From Carboxylicivirga linearis (lineage in GTDB: Bacteria > Bacteroidota > Bacteroidia > Bacteroidales > Marinilabiliaceae): a stretch of 64,000 nucleotides of DNA. Below, one piece after another: positions 1 to 8,793 of this stretch; within the stretch, counting starts at the first letter, position 1; each line of letters begins with the position of its first letter. The translations under genes and the position numbers were made by a program. The notes beneath the pieces were generated by a model. The model was given only the letters and a program-made list of their open reading frames with translations. It ran no database searches and was not told the DNA's origin. The stretch is taken from positions 124,001-188,000 of the forward strand of contig NZ_JAGUCO010000006.1 in the NCBI RefSeq assembly GCF_018271995.1, given 5' to 3'.

Positions 1-205
1 TAATAAAGTAGGTTTCGGAAGTCTGGTAAAGACCAATCTGGGTATTTATTTCTTCAGCATTGCCCAGGGCAAAATTAAACTCAACAATAACAATTACTTC
101 TCTATATCATTAGCCTCTCCAATAGGCCAGGCATTAAAGGATAAGAAAGCAGGAGACACAATTAATTTCAACGGTAGATCGATATTAATTGAAGACATTC
201 AGTAG
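1..205 (+). CDS. GreA/GreB-family transcription elongation factor-like protein, C-terminal fragment
   Basis: An open frame enters from before the window and stops with TAG at 203-205, giving 67 visible residues. They contain the pattern 'SPIGQAL' followed by 'KAGDTINFNG', which is the hallmark of the C-terminal FKBP-like domain of GreA/GreB factors (SPLGxALLGKxxGD). In Bacteroidota a short protein of about 150 residues with this C-terminal domain is common and is sometimes mislabelled as a 3-oxoacyl-ACP synthase. The coiled-coil N-terminus that would tell a true Gre factor from the Rnk-like form is outside the window, so RNA polymerase binding is inferred only from family. A weak hairpin (TCCCTA/TAGGGA, 237-252) follows the gene. 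Confidence 0.7.
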   Translation, partial: NKVGFGSLVKTNLGIYFFSIAQGKIKLNNNNYFSISLASPIGQALKDKKAGDTINFNGRSILIEDIQ

Positions 206-350
206 CCCATTTCATTTAACAAAATAGTAACAGATTTCCCTAATAATAGGGATTGATGAGTCCTTTTTCCACATGTATGTTTGCATCATCTTTTTAACGA
301 TTTGATGTTGTAAGGATGTAAAACTTGAATTAAGGAAAAATAAGACTTTA
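206..350 (+). other. intergenic leader of the siderophore-uptake operon
   Basis: This gap lies between the Gre-like gene and the TonB-dependent receptor. A 6-bp inverted repeat with a 4-base loop sits at 237-252, with a short T-run at 263-267; it could be a weak terminator of the upstream gene or an operator. Iron control by Fur would be expected for the operon, but I could not recognise a Fur box by eye. Confidence 0.3.
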
Positions 351-2738
351 GTGGGGAAAAGATTAAGCTATACTTGGGCAGTGTTATTGTTGATGACAAG
401 CGTTACCATTCAATCTGTTACTGGCCAAAAGTCAGTAGTATTGAAGGGTACAGTAATATCATCCGACGGAGTAACGCTTCCGGGAGTTAATATAGTACTG
501 AAAGGTACCGAATTTGGGACTGTTACTAATTTTGATGGCAACTTTGAAATACAAAACACACCGACTGGGAACTACATTATTTTAGCCAGCTACATGGGCT
601 ATGAATCATATGCATCTCCTATTCAGATCAACAACCAGAGTTCTAACTCAATAAATATTGTTCTTAATGAAAAAACATACAAGATAGGAGATATAGAAGT
701 AACTGGTAAATCGGTAGTTTCTCAAATTAACGAACAAGCTTATTCGGTTACTTCTGTGTCAACCGAAGATCTCTTTAACAGCACCGCCAATGCTAAAGAA
801 ATTTTAAATAAAGTACCAGGAGTACGTATCACTGAAGAAGGTGGCTTAGGGTCGAATATAAATTTCACTATTAATGGTTTTTCGGGCGATCAGGTGAAAT
901 TTTTCATGGATGGGCTACCCATGGATAATTTCGGTTCATCTTTAAGTATGGCTGATATACCGGTGAATATGATTGAAAGAATAGATGTTTACAAAGGTGT
1001 TGTACCCGTTTGGTTAGGCACCGATGCACTGGGTGGAGCCGTGAACATCATCACCAATAAAAAACAAAATTTCCTTGATCTATCCTACTCTTACGGTTCA
1101 TTTAATACACATAAGGCTTCTGTTAACTTTGCCCGCACTAATACAGAGAACGGCTTTACCATCAGAGGAAATGCCTTTCTTAATTACTCTGACAATAACT
1201 ACAAGGTGTGGGTTCCCATTACCAACAGTGACAATGTCATAGTTGACACCGCTGACGTTGAACGCTTTCATGACAGATACAGATCTGGAACCATTAAGAT
1301 TGAAACAGGCTTGGTTGATAAATCCTATGCTGATAACATTTTAATTGGACTGATTGTCTCAGCAAATGATAAACAGGTTCAACATGGTGCTACCATGGCC
1401 ACAGTTTATGGTGGAATTGTGCAAAACAGCAAATCGCTTATCCCAACATTTAGGTATAGCAAAAAAAATTTATTCACCGATGGATTGGATATAAGTCTGT
1501 ATAGTGCAGTTAACATCAATCAATCTCAGGTGATTGATACTTTAAGCGGAATACGTTACAATTGGCTGGGTGAAGCTTTTAAGATAGAAGGAAGTACCGA
1601 TGGGGAGAACTCAAGAACCTTAACCACATTGGACGACATGGAATTTTTGAGTCAGTTTAACACCAGTTACGCTTTCAACCCCCTTCATTCTTTGGCATTA
1701 AATTATTCTTATAATTATTTCGAACGGGAATCCTTTGATGAGGAGAATCCCGATTACTTACCCAACCAGTTTCAGCGTTCGCTGAACAAGCATGTAGTTG
1801 GTTTAGCTTACAAGCTCGATGCCACTGAAAAATGGACAACCACAGCATTCGCAAAGCTCTTTCATTTAAAGGCACAAACCTCAAAACTATTTGATTTTGG
1901 ATTGGATACACAACGTACAGAAGCTGTTGAATCGGATCAAACTAAGGTAGGATATGGAATCGCCTCTTCCTATTTTCTATTGCCTAAGTTACAGCTAAAA
2001 TTATCCTATGAACACACCTATCGAATGCCAACTCCTTTGGAGATCTTTGGTGATGGTTTGTTTATCGATCCTAATCCTGATTTGGGTCCGGAGCAAAGTG
2101 ATAACCTTAATCTGGGAGCCGATTATCGTTTTAAGCTTGGATCCCATCATTTCTTTAATGCGGGTGGAACTTTTGTTTATCGCGAAGCCAAAGACCTTAT
2201 CTATACGGTTATTCAGATAGCCAGTCCTGTTACTTATTACGACAACCTGAACCAGACGCGCACTCTTGGAATGGAAGCCAATGTGCAATATCAGTTTAAG
2301 GATCTTTTCCATATAGGTGCCAACATCACTTTTCAGGATATAACTGATCAGGCCGAATATATTTACGATAACTCATACACCGGTGGTGGCTGGAAAAAGA
2401 ATTTCCATTATCAATACAGGGTACCTAATATTCCGTATTTATTCGGAAGCGCCAATGCCGGCTTCACCTTGAAGAACTTATTGTCTACTGGGGATAATCT
2501 TACATGTGATTATTTCTTCAACTACGTTGAGAATTATTACCTCTCATGGTCGAAAAACAGCAATTACATTATTCCTAAACAAACGTCACATGATGTGATG
2601 ATTTCTTATGCATTGAAGAATTCAAAGTACAATGTATCGGCTGAATGTCGGAATCTGACTAATGAGCGCCTCTATGACAAATTTTATTTACAAAAACCCG
2701 GAAGATCATTCTCCATTAAGCTGAGATACACTTTATAA
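351..2738 (+). CDS. xusA: TonB-dependent siderophore receptor, XusA-like
   Basis: A 795-residue outer membrane transporter. Residues 1-25 form a signal peptide ending 'SVTGQ'. Residues about 27-112 are a carboxypeptidase-regulatory-like (CarboxypepD_reg) domain with the usual GTV...LPGVNI...GT...TNFDGNFEI pattern. The plug follows at about 120-235, including 'VPGVRI' and 'DGLPMDNFGSSL', and then a beta-barrel ending in an aromatic-rich strand. It lacks the SusC-type signature and has no SusD partner. It is followed by a DUF4374 lipoprotein and a PepSY membrane protein, the order of the xenosiderophore utilisation genes xusA-xusB-xusC of Bacteroides thetaiotaomicron. The start is GTG at 351, the only start that gives a full signal peptide. 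Iron-siderophore as substrate is inferred from synteny. Confidence 0.85.
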   Translation: MGKRLSYTWAVLLLMTSVTIQSVTGQKSVVLKGTVISSDGVTLPGVNIVLKGTEFGTVTNFDGNFEIQNTPTGNYIILASYMGYESYASPIQINNQSSNSINIVLNEKTYKIGDIEVTGKSVVSQINEQAYSVTSVSTEDLFNSTANAKEILNKVPGVRITEEGGLGSNINFTINGFSGDQVKFFMDGLPMDNFGSSLSMADIPVNMIERIDVYKGVVPVWLGTDALGGAVNIITNKKQNFLDLSYSYGSFNTHKASVNFARTNTENGFTIRGNAFLNYSDNNYKVWVPITNSDNVIVDTADVERFHDRYRSGTIKIETGLVDKSYADNILIGLIVSANDKQVQHGATMATVYGGIVQNSKSLIPTFRYSKKNLFTDGLDISLYSAVNINQSQVIDTLSGIRYNWLGEAFKIEGSTDGENSRTLTTLDDMEFLSQFNTSYAFNPLHSLALNYSYNYFERESFDEENPDYLPNQFQRSLNKHVVGLAYKLDATEKWTTTAFAKLFHLKAQTSKLFDFGLDTQRTEAVESDQTKVGYGIASSYFLLPKLQLKLSYEHTYRMPTPLEIFGDGLFIDPNPDLGPEQSDNLNLGADYRFKLGSHHFFNAGGTFVYREAKDLIYTVIQIASPVTYYDNLNQTRTLGMEANVQYQFKDLFHIGANITFQDITDQAEYIYDNSYTGGGWKKNFHYQYRVPNIPYLFGSANAGFTLKNLLSTGDNLTCDYFFNYVENYYLSWSKNSNYIIPKQTSHDVMISYALKNSKYNVSAECRNLTNERLYDKFYLQKPGRSFSIKLRYTL

Positions 2739-2775
2739 AAAAACAAGAGAATAAATAATTATAAATATTTAAAAG

Positions 2776-3996
2776 ATGAAGCATTTCAGAATTAATAAAT
2801 CAGTTTTGCAGCTATTAATAGCGTTTGCTACAATTGGAATTTTTTCGGCATGTAGCGATGATGGTGACAGTAAAACTACAGGTGGTGAATTTGTTATTAC
2901 AGGCGGTATTAATGGTGAAAATTTTAATAACTCGTATTATTCGGTTGCATTCAACGATATAATGAGCGGATCTCTTTCATTTATTGGTGAGGATATGCTT
3001 CAAATGGGTTATTTCTCATACAGCCAGATTGATGATAAGATTTTTTGTGCCGGCGGATTGGGCGCAACCGGACTATATGTTATTGAAAAAGATGCTGCAG
3101 GCAATCTGAATGAAACAGCCAGCCTGGCAACATTCAATAACAGTATTCAGGATGTTGTTAAAGGCGATAACAGCAATGTTGTAGCCATTGAAATGTCATC
3201 TTCATCTGATATTGTGCGTTTACACCTGATCAACACCTCATCTCTTGAGATAAGCTCAACTGTTGATACTCAGGTATCAGAATTAAGTGATCTGACAGGT
3301 CCTTCCTTCTCAGGCATGGTGGTAAGTGGGGATTATGTTTTTGTTAGCTACTATATCAGCGATCCCAATACTTTTGCAACTACCTCAACCGACAAAGCAG
3401 AAGTGGCTGTTTTCAATTACCCCGAATTAACCTTTGTGAAAGTAATGGAAGATTCGCGTGTTGGCCCCATCGGTGGATTTGGAACCAAAGCTGGTTTAAT
3501 CAAAGACGAAAGTGGAAATGTTTATGCTACATCAGGCAGCAACCCGGCAAATGGATTTAGCCAATTCACCAAGCCATCGGGCATTTTAAAAATTAATGCC
3601 GGTGAAACTGAGTTCGATACCGATTTCTTCTTCGATATTGAAGATGTAACTGGCGGATACAATACTTCACACCTGGTATATTTAGGCGATGGTAAAGTAT
3701 TTACCGAAATTAATACGGCTGTAAGAAGTGAACAGGTGATCTGGTCAGATTCTCCATTACAAACCGCCATATTGGATTTAAACAGCGAAACCATTAATTA
3801 CATCGATGGTATTCCTGAACATGCTGGTATTGGACGCAAACTGGAAGCTGTTTCAATTGTAGACGGAAGCAACATTTACATGTCTATACCTGAAGACAAC
3901 AGCATTTATGTATATCGCATCAACACCTCAGATTATACAGCGGTGCGCGGTGCGGAAATTGAAGCCAATTTTATTGGTGGTATCTATAAACTTTAA
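2776..3996 (+). CDS. xusB: DUF4374 surface lipoprotein, XusB-like siderophore-binding protein
   Basis: A 406-residue lipoprotein that begins 37 bases after the receptor. The lipobox is 'FSAC' with Cys26 as the lipidated residue. The following 'SDDGDS' resembles the acidic lipoprotein export signal that sends Bacteroidota lipoproteins to the cell surface. The body has the repetitive beta-strand character of a propeller and matches the DUF4374 family as I know it (opening 'FVITGGINGENF'). In the Xus system this protein binds ferric siderophore outside the cell and hands it to the receptor. That role is taken from the family; only the lipobox, fold character and gene order are visible here. A hairpin with a T-tract follows the gene. 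Confidence 0.82.
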   Translation: MKHFRINKSVLQLLIAFATIGIFSACSDDGDSKTTGGEFVITGGINGENFNNSYYSVAFNDIMSGSLSFIGEDMLQMGYFSYSQIDDKIFCAGGLGATGLYVIEKDAAGNLNETASLATFNNSIQDVVKGDNSNVVAIEMSSSSDIVRLHLINTSSLEISSTVDTQVSELSDLTGPSFSGMVVSGDYVFVSYYISDPNTFATTSTDKAEVAVFNYPELTFVKVMEDSRVGPIGGFGTKAGLIKDESGNVYATSGSNPANGFSQFTKPSGILKINAGETEFDTDFFFDIEDVTGGYNTSHLVYLGDGKVFTEINTAVRSEQVIWSDSPLQTAILDLNSETINYIDGIPEHAGIGRKLEAVSIVDGSNIYMSIPEDNSIYVYRINTSDYTAVRGAEIEANFIGGIYKL

Positions 3997-4012
3997 TTCC
4001 CCCTTTCATCTA

Positions 4013-4050
4013 ATGTCGGTCTCTCCCGAGGGGCCGGCATTTGCCTTTTT
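4013..4050 (+). terminator. putative intrinsic terminator or attenuating hairpin after xusB
   Basis: ATGTCGG (4014-4019 region) pairs with CCGGCAT (4034-4040), allowing one G-T pair, around a GC-rich loop, and a T-rich tract follows to 4050. Since xusC lies only 60 bases further on the same strand, this may reduce rather than end transcription. Confidence 0.5.
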
Positions 4051-4099
4051 CCTACTTTAAATAAATCCTGAATCTAAAATCTTTTAAGCTCATAAATAC

Positions 4100-5236
4100 A
4101 TGAATTCAACATTCAAAAAGATTAATAGCTGGCTGCATTTGTGGTTGGGACTGGCATCAGGCATTGTGGTTTGCATTGTGGGAATAACAGGAGCCTTGTA
4201 TGTCTTTCATCAAGAAATAGAAGATGCTCTTGAACCTTGGCGCTTTGTTGAAGCCCAGGACAAGAATTTTGTACCCCCCAGTCAATTGATTGACACAGCT
4301 AAGAGGTATGTTCCCGGCATTGAACCTACTGGCTTAACATACGAAGACAAAGAAGGTGCCGCTGCAGTAGGTTTTATTTCACGTGAAAATGGAAAGATTG
4401 CTTTTAAGGTAGTTTTTATGAATCCATATACCGGAGAGTTTATTAGATTGAAAGAGCCATTGGGAGAAGGCCGGTTCAACTTCTTCCATTTTATTGAAGA
4501 TGGTCATCGCCGTCTTTGGTTACCACAGGACATAGGCAGCAAAATTGTTGGCATAAGTACCCTTATTTTCTTAATCATTCTTATTACCGGTCTGATAATG
4601 TGGTGGCCTAAAAAATGGAGCAAACAACAGCTTAAAAGAAGTCTTACCATTAAAAGAAATAGTAACAGTAAAAGGTTGATTTTAGATTTGCATAATGTTA
4701 TGGGATTTTACATTCTATTGTTTGGGTGTGTATTTGCCATAACCGGTCTGGTTTGGAGCTTCAGCTGGTTTGGTAATTCGCTTTATTACCTTACTTCTGG
4801 CGGGGAATCAAAACCTGAGCACGAACATCCTCATTCTGATATTAAAAATGCACATCTGGCTGATTCCGATAGCATACCTGCCATTGATAGAGCTTTTTAC
4901 TTAACAATGCAACAGTTTAATAATCCTCAACGCATATACATGACTCCCACTCTAAGAGAAGAGGATGAATCGATTGAAATTGTGGTAAGCCTGATAAAAG
5001 GAAAATACTACAAACACAATGAGTATTTCTATGATCGATATACGTTGGAGCCCATAAGGGTAAAAGGTGACAGATACGAAGAATCAGTTTTTGCAGACAA
5101 ACTGGATAAAATGAATTACGATATTCATACAGGAGCCATATTGGGTTTACCCGGAAAAATTCTGGCTTTTTTTATCAGCTTGATTATTGCCAGCTTACCA
5201 GTCACCGGTTTTATACTTTGGTGGAATAGAAGATAA
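4100..5236 (+). CDS. xusC: PepSY-associated inner membrane protein, XusC-like iron/siderophore reductase candidate
   Basis: A 378-residue membrane protein of the PepSY_TM family (iron-regulated membrane protein type). Four membrane segments are visible, near residues 13-36, 146-167, 199-226 and 350-374. Conserved histidines lie at the membrane edges ('HLWLGLASG', 'FHFIEDGHRRLW', 'LDLHNVMGF', 'YDIHTGAILGLPGK'), as expected for haem- or metal-handling PepSY reductases, and a His-rich loop ('HEHPHSD') follows the third segment. It is the last gene of the operon with the receptor and DUF4374 lipoprotein. Family knowledge suggests release of iron from the siderophore by reduction in the periplasm or inner membrane; the electron source is not visible. 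Confidence 0.82.
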   Translation: MNSTFKKINSWLHLWLGLASGIVVCIVGITGALYVFHQEIEDALEPWRFVEAQDKNFVPPSQLIDTAKRYVPGIEPTGLTYEDKEGAAAVGFISRENGKIAFKVVFMNPYTGEFIRLKEPLGEGRFNFFHFIEDGHRRLWLPQDIGSKIVGISTLIFLIILITGLIMWWPKKWSKQQLKRSLTIKRNSNSKRLILDLHNVMGFYILLFGCVFAITGLVWSFSWFGNSLYYLTSGGESKPEHEHPHSDIKNAHLADSDSIPAIDRAFYLTMQQFNNPQRIYMTPTLREEDESIEIVVSLIKGKYYKHNEYFYDRYTLEPIRVKGDRYEESVFADKLDKMNYDIHTGAILGLPGKILAFFISLIIASLPVTGFILWWNRR

Positions 5237-5279
5237 GGAAGAAACCTTCTAACAAACTGATCACATAAAACTTAAATAA

Positions 5280-5317
5280 ATCCTCCGCCTGATAAAAATA
5301 ATATTCAGGCGAAGGAT
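5280..5317 (-). terminator. strong hairpin between convergent genes
   Basis: A 13-bp stem with one mismatch (5280-5292 with 5305-5317) lies between the end of xusC and the end of the minus-strand metalloprotease gene, 10 bases past the latter's stop. The T-rich side follows the stem on the minus strand, so it mainly terminates the protease transcript, but it can serve both. Confidence 0.7.
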
Positions 5318-5326
5318 ATGATCTAT

Positions 5327-8300
5327 TTATGGAATCAAAATTTTATGAGTATAGTTCTCCGCTCCTTTTTGAATGTTAACAATATACATACCGCTAGCCA
5401 ACTGTTTGCTATAAGTAGAATGTGACGGTAATTCATTAGCCACCAAAGTACCGGTAAGAGTATAAATCATGACTCTTGCATTTTGTGGCAACTGATTAAT
5501 GATGACTTCTTTATTTTGTGAATATACTTGTATGGTATTCTCCATTCCATTATCAACCGAAGTAACAACATTACTATGTCCATAAAGGTTGGTATGATTA
5601 AACTTCACCTGATAAGGCCATTGCTCATCATTGCTATCATCATCATCCCATGCATGACGCCAATGCGTTGTAGGTGCACCGGAAACAACCAACCATAAAC
5701 GTGATGCGTTATTCGGGCAATCAAAATGAAGCGTATCTTGTGGTGTGTTATAACTAGCCGAACCAACCTCACTGTATACTCTTGTGCCATCTCTCAACAT
5801 AACCACAAATCCATAACGCCAACCGGCAGCCAAAATATTATTTCTGCGATATCCGGCCATCCCACTTTTCCCTTCAAAGAAAGCACTTACGCGTGTTGCT
5901 GTGGTAGGAGTGTTTAGCATTATCACGTTATAACCATAGTTTTCGGGGCAATCAGATGCATTCACCAACCAATAATCATCTCCCTGATCTGCCATTGAGG
6001 TTTGAGGACGGGACAGAATTCTACTGGTTCCATCATCTATTAATGCCGGAATATCCCAAGTTGCGAAACGAGCCGCACATTCGTACATCTCATTATTAAA
6101 TTCCGACTGATTAATGCCTGTTATACGTTTGTAAGTCTCCACCGGGTCTTCTGGTCTTATCGACTCATTCCACAAACGACCAATAAAATCCATTCCATGC
6201 TTATAGGTCCAGAAATCCTGTATAAAGTAATTTTCATATCGGGGTGCTTCATGCAAAATATGCTTATGGGCAGAATTTAAATATCCGGCAAAATAACTGG
6301 AAGTAAATTGCTCATTCGGATACACTTTAAACCCCTGCCATTGGGCGCATTGCTCCCACCAGCCATTTCCGCCCGAAGCATTGCTACCAAAACCATACAT
6401 CCATCCGTTTTGGTTATTATTATCACAATGCACCTGATACTGAAAGCAGTGCCCCACTTCGTGTGCCATTGTATGTCCGGCTACTTGAGCAGACCAGGCA
6501 GTAAGCGTTAACAAACCAATCATATCATCCACTCCCGATCCACTTGCTTCCCAATCACGTGTATATCGCAAGCGGATTATCATTTTATATTGACTCGACT
6601 TTGAACCATCTCTTGAGATAAACTTCAAACTATCGGTATAAAACTCATATGCATTTTCAGCTATTTCAAGCAGGTGATCGACATTAATTCGATAATTACC
6701 ATCAACTACCACACTCGGATCCTTACCATAACCTGGTTCCCAAAATACAATCCAGTTTTTCGACTGTTTGCTTCGATCCATGCTCCAGGCATTTGTCGGA
6801 TCGTTTACATCCCCCATCATCCAGCCCGGAATGTATATTTTCTTTTTAATAATATTGTTGATAGCAGAGGTAGCATCTGCCAGTGCTTGTAAAGAAGCAT
6901 CTAAATTACCAACAACCAACAATGCATTATCGATAGCCGTTTGCAGGTTATCGGCTCTTGTACCTGATATCAATTCCAGTTCTTCTGTTCCTTCATCAAT
7001 GGCCGTTTGTAAATTGATATAAGCTTGAACTGAAGCTTTGGCTATTGTAATTGCTGAATTAATACTTTGATTAGCCGCATATAAATCATCGTATATCAAA
7101 GGATCTGCCGCAATGGTTTGTTGAGCTTCTTGAACAGCTTCTGTTAAAAGAGTAGTTGCTGTATTTTGCATTTTTTCTTCTAACAGACCTTGCGCAACAG
7201 TTATCTGCTCTTCTATGGCAATTGCCAAATCATTACTATCAAACTGACCAATATATTCTAACCGGAAATTATCGAATAATACCCAAAAGTAATTCTGCTG
7301 AAAATCACTTCGAGCACCAAAAACAAGTGTGTCTCCTTCATCTAACATGATATCATTTAACTCCATCAGATAATTATCTGCTGAAGCAGTCATCACTGTT
7401 TGAGCACTCGACATGGAGTTGACATATCCATTTAAAGAGCCACTACCTGTGTATGTGTGTTGATATAGTGAATTAAATAAGCTACTCTTTTGAGCAAAGC
7501 TGCTGGTGCCGGCATAAAAGGATGTATGAATAACTTCTGTTCCGGCATTATATGCTGCTCCTCCATCATTATTGGAAGGACGTTCAAAACCTTGCGCTGT
7601 CAATCGATATTTTCCAGCTGGAAGACCTGTTATCATTTGATTCATATCAAAGGTCTTCTGATAGAACTCAACACAATGATAGTTGATAACTCCAATACCA
7701 TCCCAACCATCTTGCAAGTTATCATCAAAACCCTGGTTGATGATTCTGTCAGTCATATCCAACGGAGAATCGGCAGATGCATTCAAAAGCTTAAATTGAG
7801 TGATTGCATCATCCAAACTGTCAATTGCCTGATTCACATTTTCAACAGTTGGATCATTCAATGCATCTTTGGCTGCGTTAATTGCTACCTGCAAATCATC
7901 AGCACCTATTGCATTTACATCATAGATTGCTTCAGCCTCTGTAATTAAATTTTCCAATGCTGTTGTATTGGCAATCTCGGCTATTTCAAACAGCGAAAAA
8001 GAATCAAATCCCAATCGATTATTCAACCACCTGAAACGTGCAACAATATAATTATATGGCGTTGAATTGGTAAAAACAATCTGATTCTGAGTCCAGGCTC
8101 CACCACCATTTACTTCGGTTGCATTAATTAATATCTCAGGCTCTGTCGATGAAGTTTTATTATTGGTTAATGAAACTTTACACCACTGCTCTGTACCTGC
8201 ACCAGCTGAAGAATCGAGATATTTTACATGATACGAGAAGTAATACATTTTGCCTGCCTCGATATTCCATCCTGATCCTATTGATCCCGATGAACTGGAG

Positions 8301-8578
8301 CTTTCGTTTACTGTACCAACAAGGTATTGTGAATTATCAATACCCCCGGATGAGTATAAAGTAAATTTGTCGTTGGTGAGTTGGGCGGCTGAAGTGGTAG
8401 CATCTGTCCACCCCGTATAACCATTTTCAAACCCGGGATTCGTTATCATGTTATCACCAACTATTTGATAACTTTTTCCTTCAACAGAGATGATATCTCC
8501 GTTTGACTGCGCATAGGTTGTTTTTGCTATTCCTAAGGCAATTACTACAATTAGCAAAAGATGTAAAGGTTGTTTCAT
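5327..8578 (-). CDS. secreted multidomain HExxH metalloprotease-like protein (DUF6055-like) with T9SS sorting domain
   Basis: 1083 residues. A signal peptide (1-23, ending 'TYAQ') is followed by a carbohydrate-binding-like jelly roll (about 40-205), a FIVAR-like helical segment (205-265), a second jelly roll (267-445), more helical repeats (448-580) and a catalytic-looking region (about 590-1005). That region contains 'AHEVGHCFQYQ', a zinc-binding HExxH with His706, Glu707 and His710, followed by 'WWEQCAQW'. The last 75 residues form a T9SS type A sorting domain (ending 'ASGMYIVNIQKG...HKILIP'). The catalytic part resembles the DUF6055 family, though M60-like mucin peptidases have a similar layout. 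It should be exported through the T9SS and act outside the cell. The substrate is unknown; the binding modules suggest glycoprotein or polysaccharide-rich matter. Confidence 0.72.
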   Translation of the reverse strand: MKQPLHLLLIVVIALGIAKTTYAQSNGDIISVEGKSYQIVGDNMITNPGFENGYTGWTDATTSAAQLTNDKFTLYSSGGIDNSQYLVGTVNESSSSSGSIGSGWNIEAGKMYYFSYHVKYLDSSAGAGTEQWCKVSLTNNKTSSTEPEILINATEVNGGGAWTQNQIVFTNSTPYNYIVARFRWLNNRLGFDSFSLFEIAEIANTTALENLITEAEAIYDVNAIGADDLQVAINAAKDALNDPTVENVNQAIDSLDDAITQFKLLNASADSPLDMTDRIINQGFDDNLQDGWDGIGVINYHCVEFYQKTFDMNQMITGLPAGKYRLTAQGFERPSNNDGGAAYNAGTEVIHTSFYAGTSSFAQKSSLFNSLYQHTYTGSGSLNGYVNSMSSAQTVMTASADNYLMELNDIMLDEGDTLVFGARSDFQQNYFWVLFDNFRLEYIGQFDSNDLAIAIEEQITVAQGLLEEKMQNTATTLLTEAVQEAQQTIAADPLIYDDLYAANQSINSAITIAKASVQAYINLQTAIDEGTEELELISGTRADNLQTAIDNALLVVGNLDASLQALADATSAINNIIKKKIYIPGWMMGDVNDPTNAWSMDRSKQSKNWIVFWEPGYGKDPSVVVDGNYRINVDHLLEIAENAYEFYTDSLKFISRDGSKSSQYKMIIRLRYTRDWEASGSGVDDMIGLLTLTAWSAQVAGHTMAHEVGHCFQYQVHCDNNNQNGWMYGFGSNASGGNGWWEQCAQWQGFKVYPNEQFTSSYFAGYLNSAHKHILHEAPRYENYFIQDFWTYKHGMDFIGRLWNESIRPEDPVETYKRITGINQSEFNNEMYECAARFATWDIPALIDDGTSRILSRPQTSMADQGDDYWLVNASDCPENYGYNVIMLNTPTTATRVSAFFEGKSGMAGYRRNNILAAGWRYGFVVMLRDGTRVYSEVGSASYNTPQDTLHFDCPNNASRLWLVVSGAPTTHWRHAWDDDDSNDEQWPYQVKFNHTNLYGHSNVVTSVDNGMENTIQVYSQNKEVIINQLPQNARVMIYTLTGTLVANELPSHSTYSKQLASGMYIVNIQKGAENYTHKILIP

Positions 8579-8740
8579 AGAATTGTGTCATATAATTGAA
8601 GTGCAAATTACAATCTATTAAGTGTAAAGATGTGTACAAATTCTGTTTTTGTTAGAATAGAATCGATCAACCATAAAAACAAATGAAATATATTTGGTTG
8701 CACAGCTATACAATGAGTTTTTGCTTATGCTCAGCAAAAT

Positions 8741-8766
8741 AAAAAGCCCGACACTAATGCCGGGCT
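8741..8766 (-). terminator. intrinsic terminator of the DUF819 gene
   Basis: AGCCCG...CGGGCT (8745-8753 with 8758-8766, one mismatch, loop CTAA). On the minus strand it is followed by a T-run at 8744-8741. It lies 28 bases past the stop of the DUF819 gene. Confidence 0.8.
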
Positions 8767-8793
8767 CGATCAAAAAAAATCTAAATATCTTAA

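Noticed and set aside
7490-7948. 152-codon plus-strand frame inside the metalloprotease gene
   Set aside because: It lies antisense to a well-supported signal-to-T9SS-tail protein, has no signal or family pattern, and its composition is that of a reversed coding strand.
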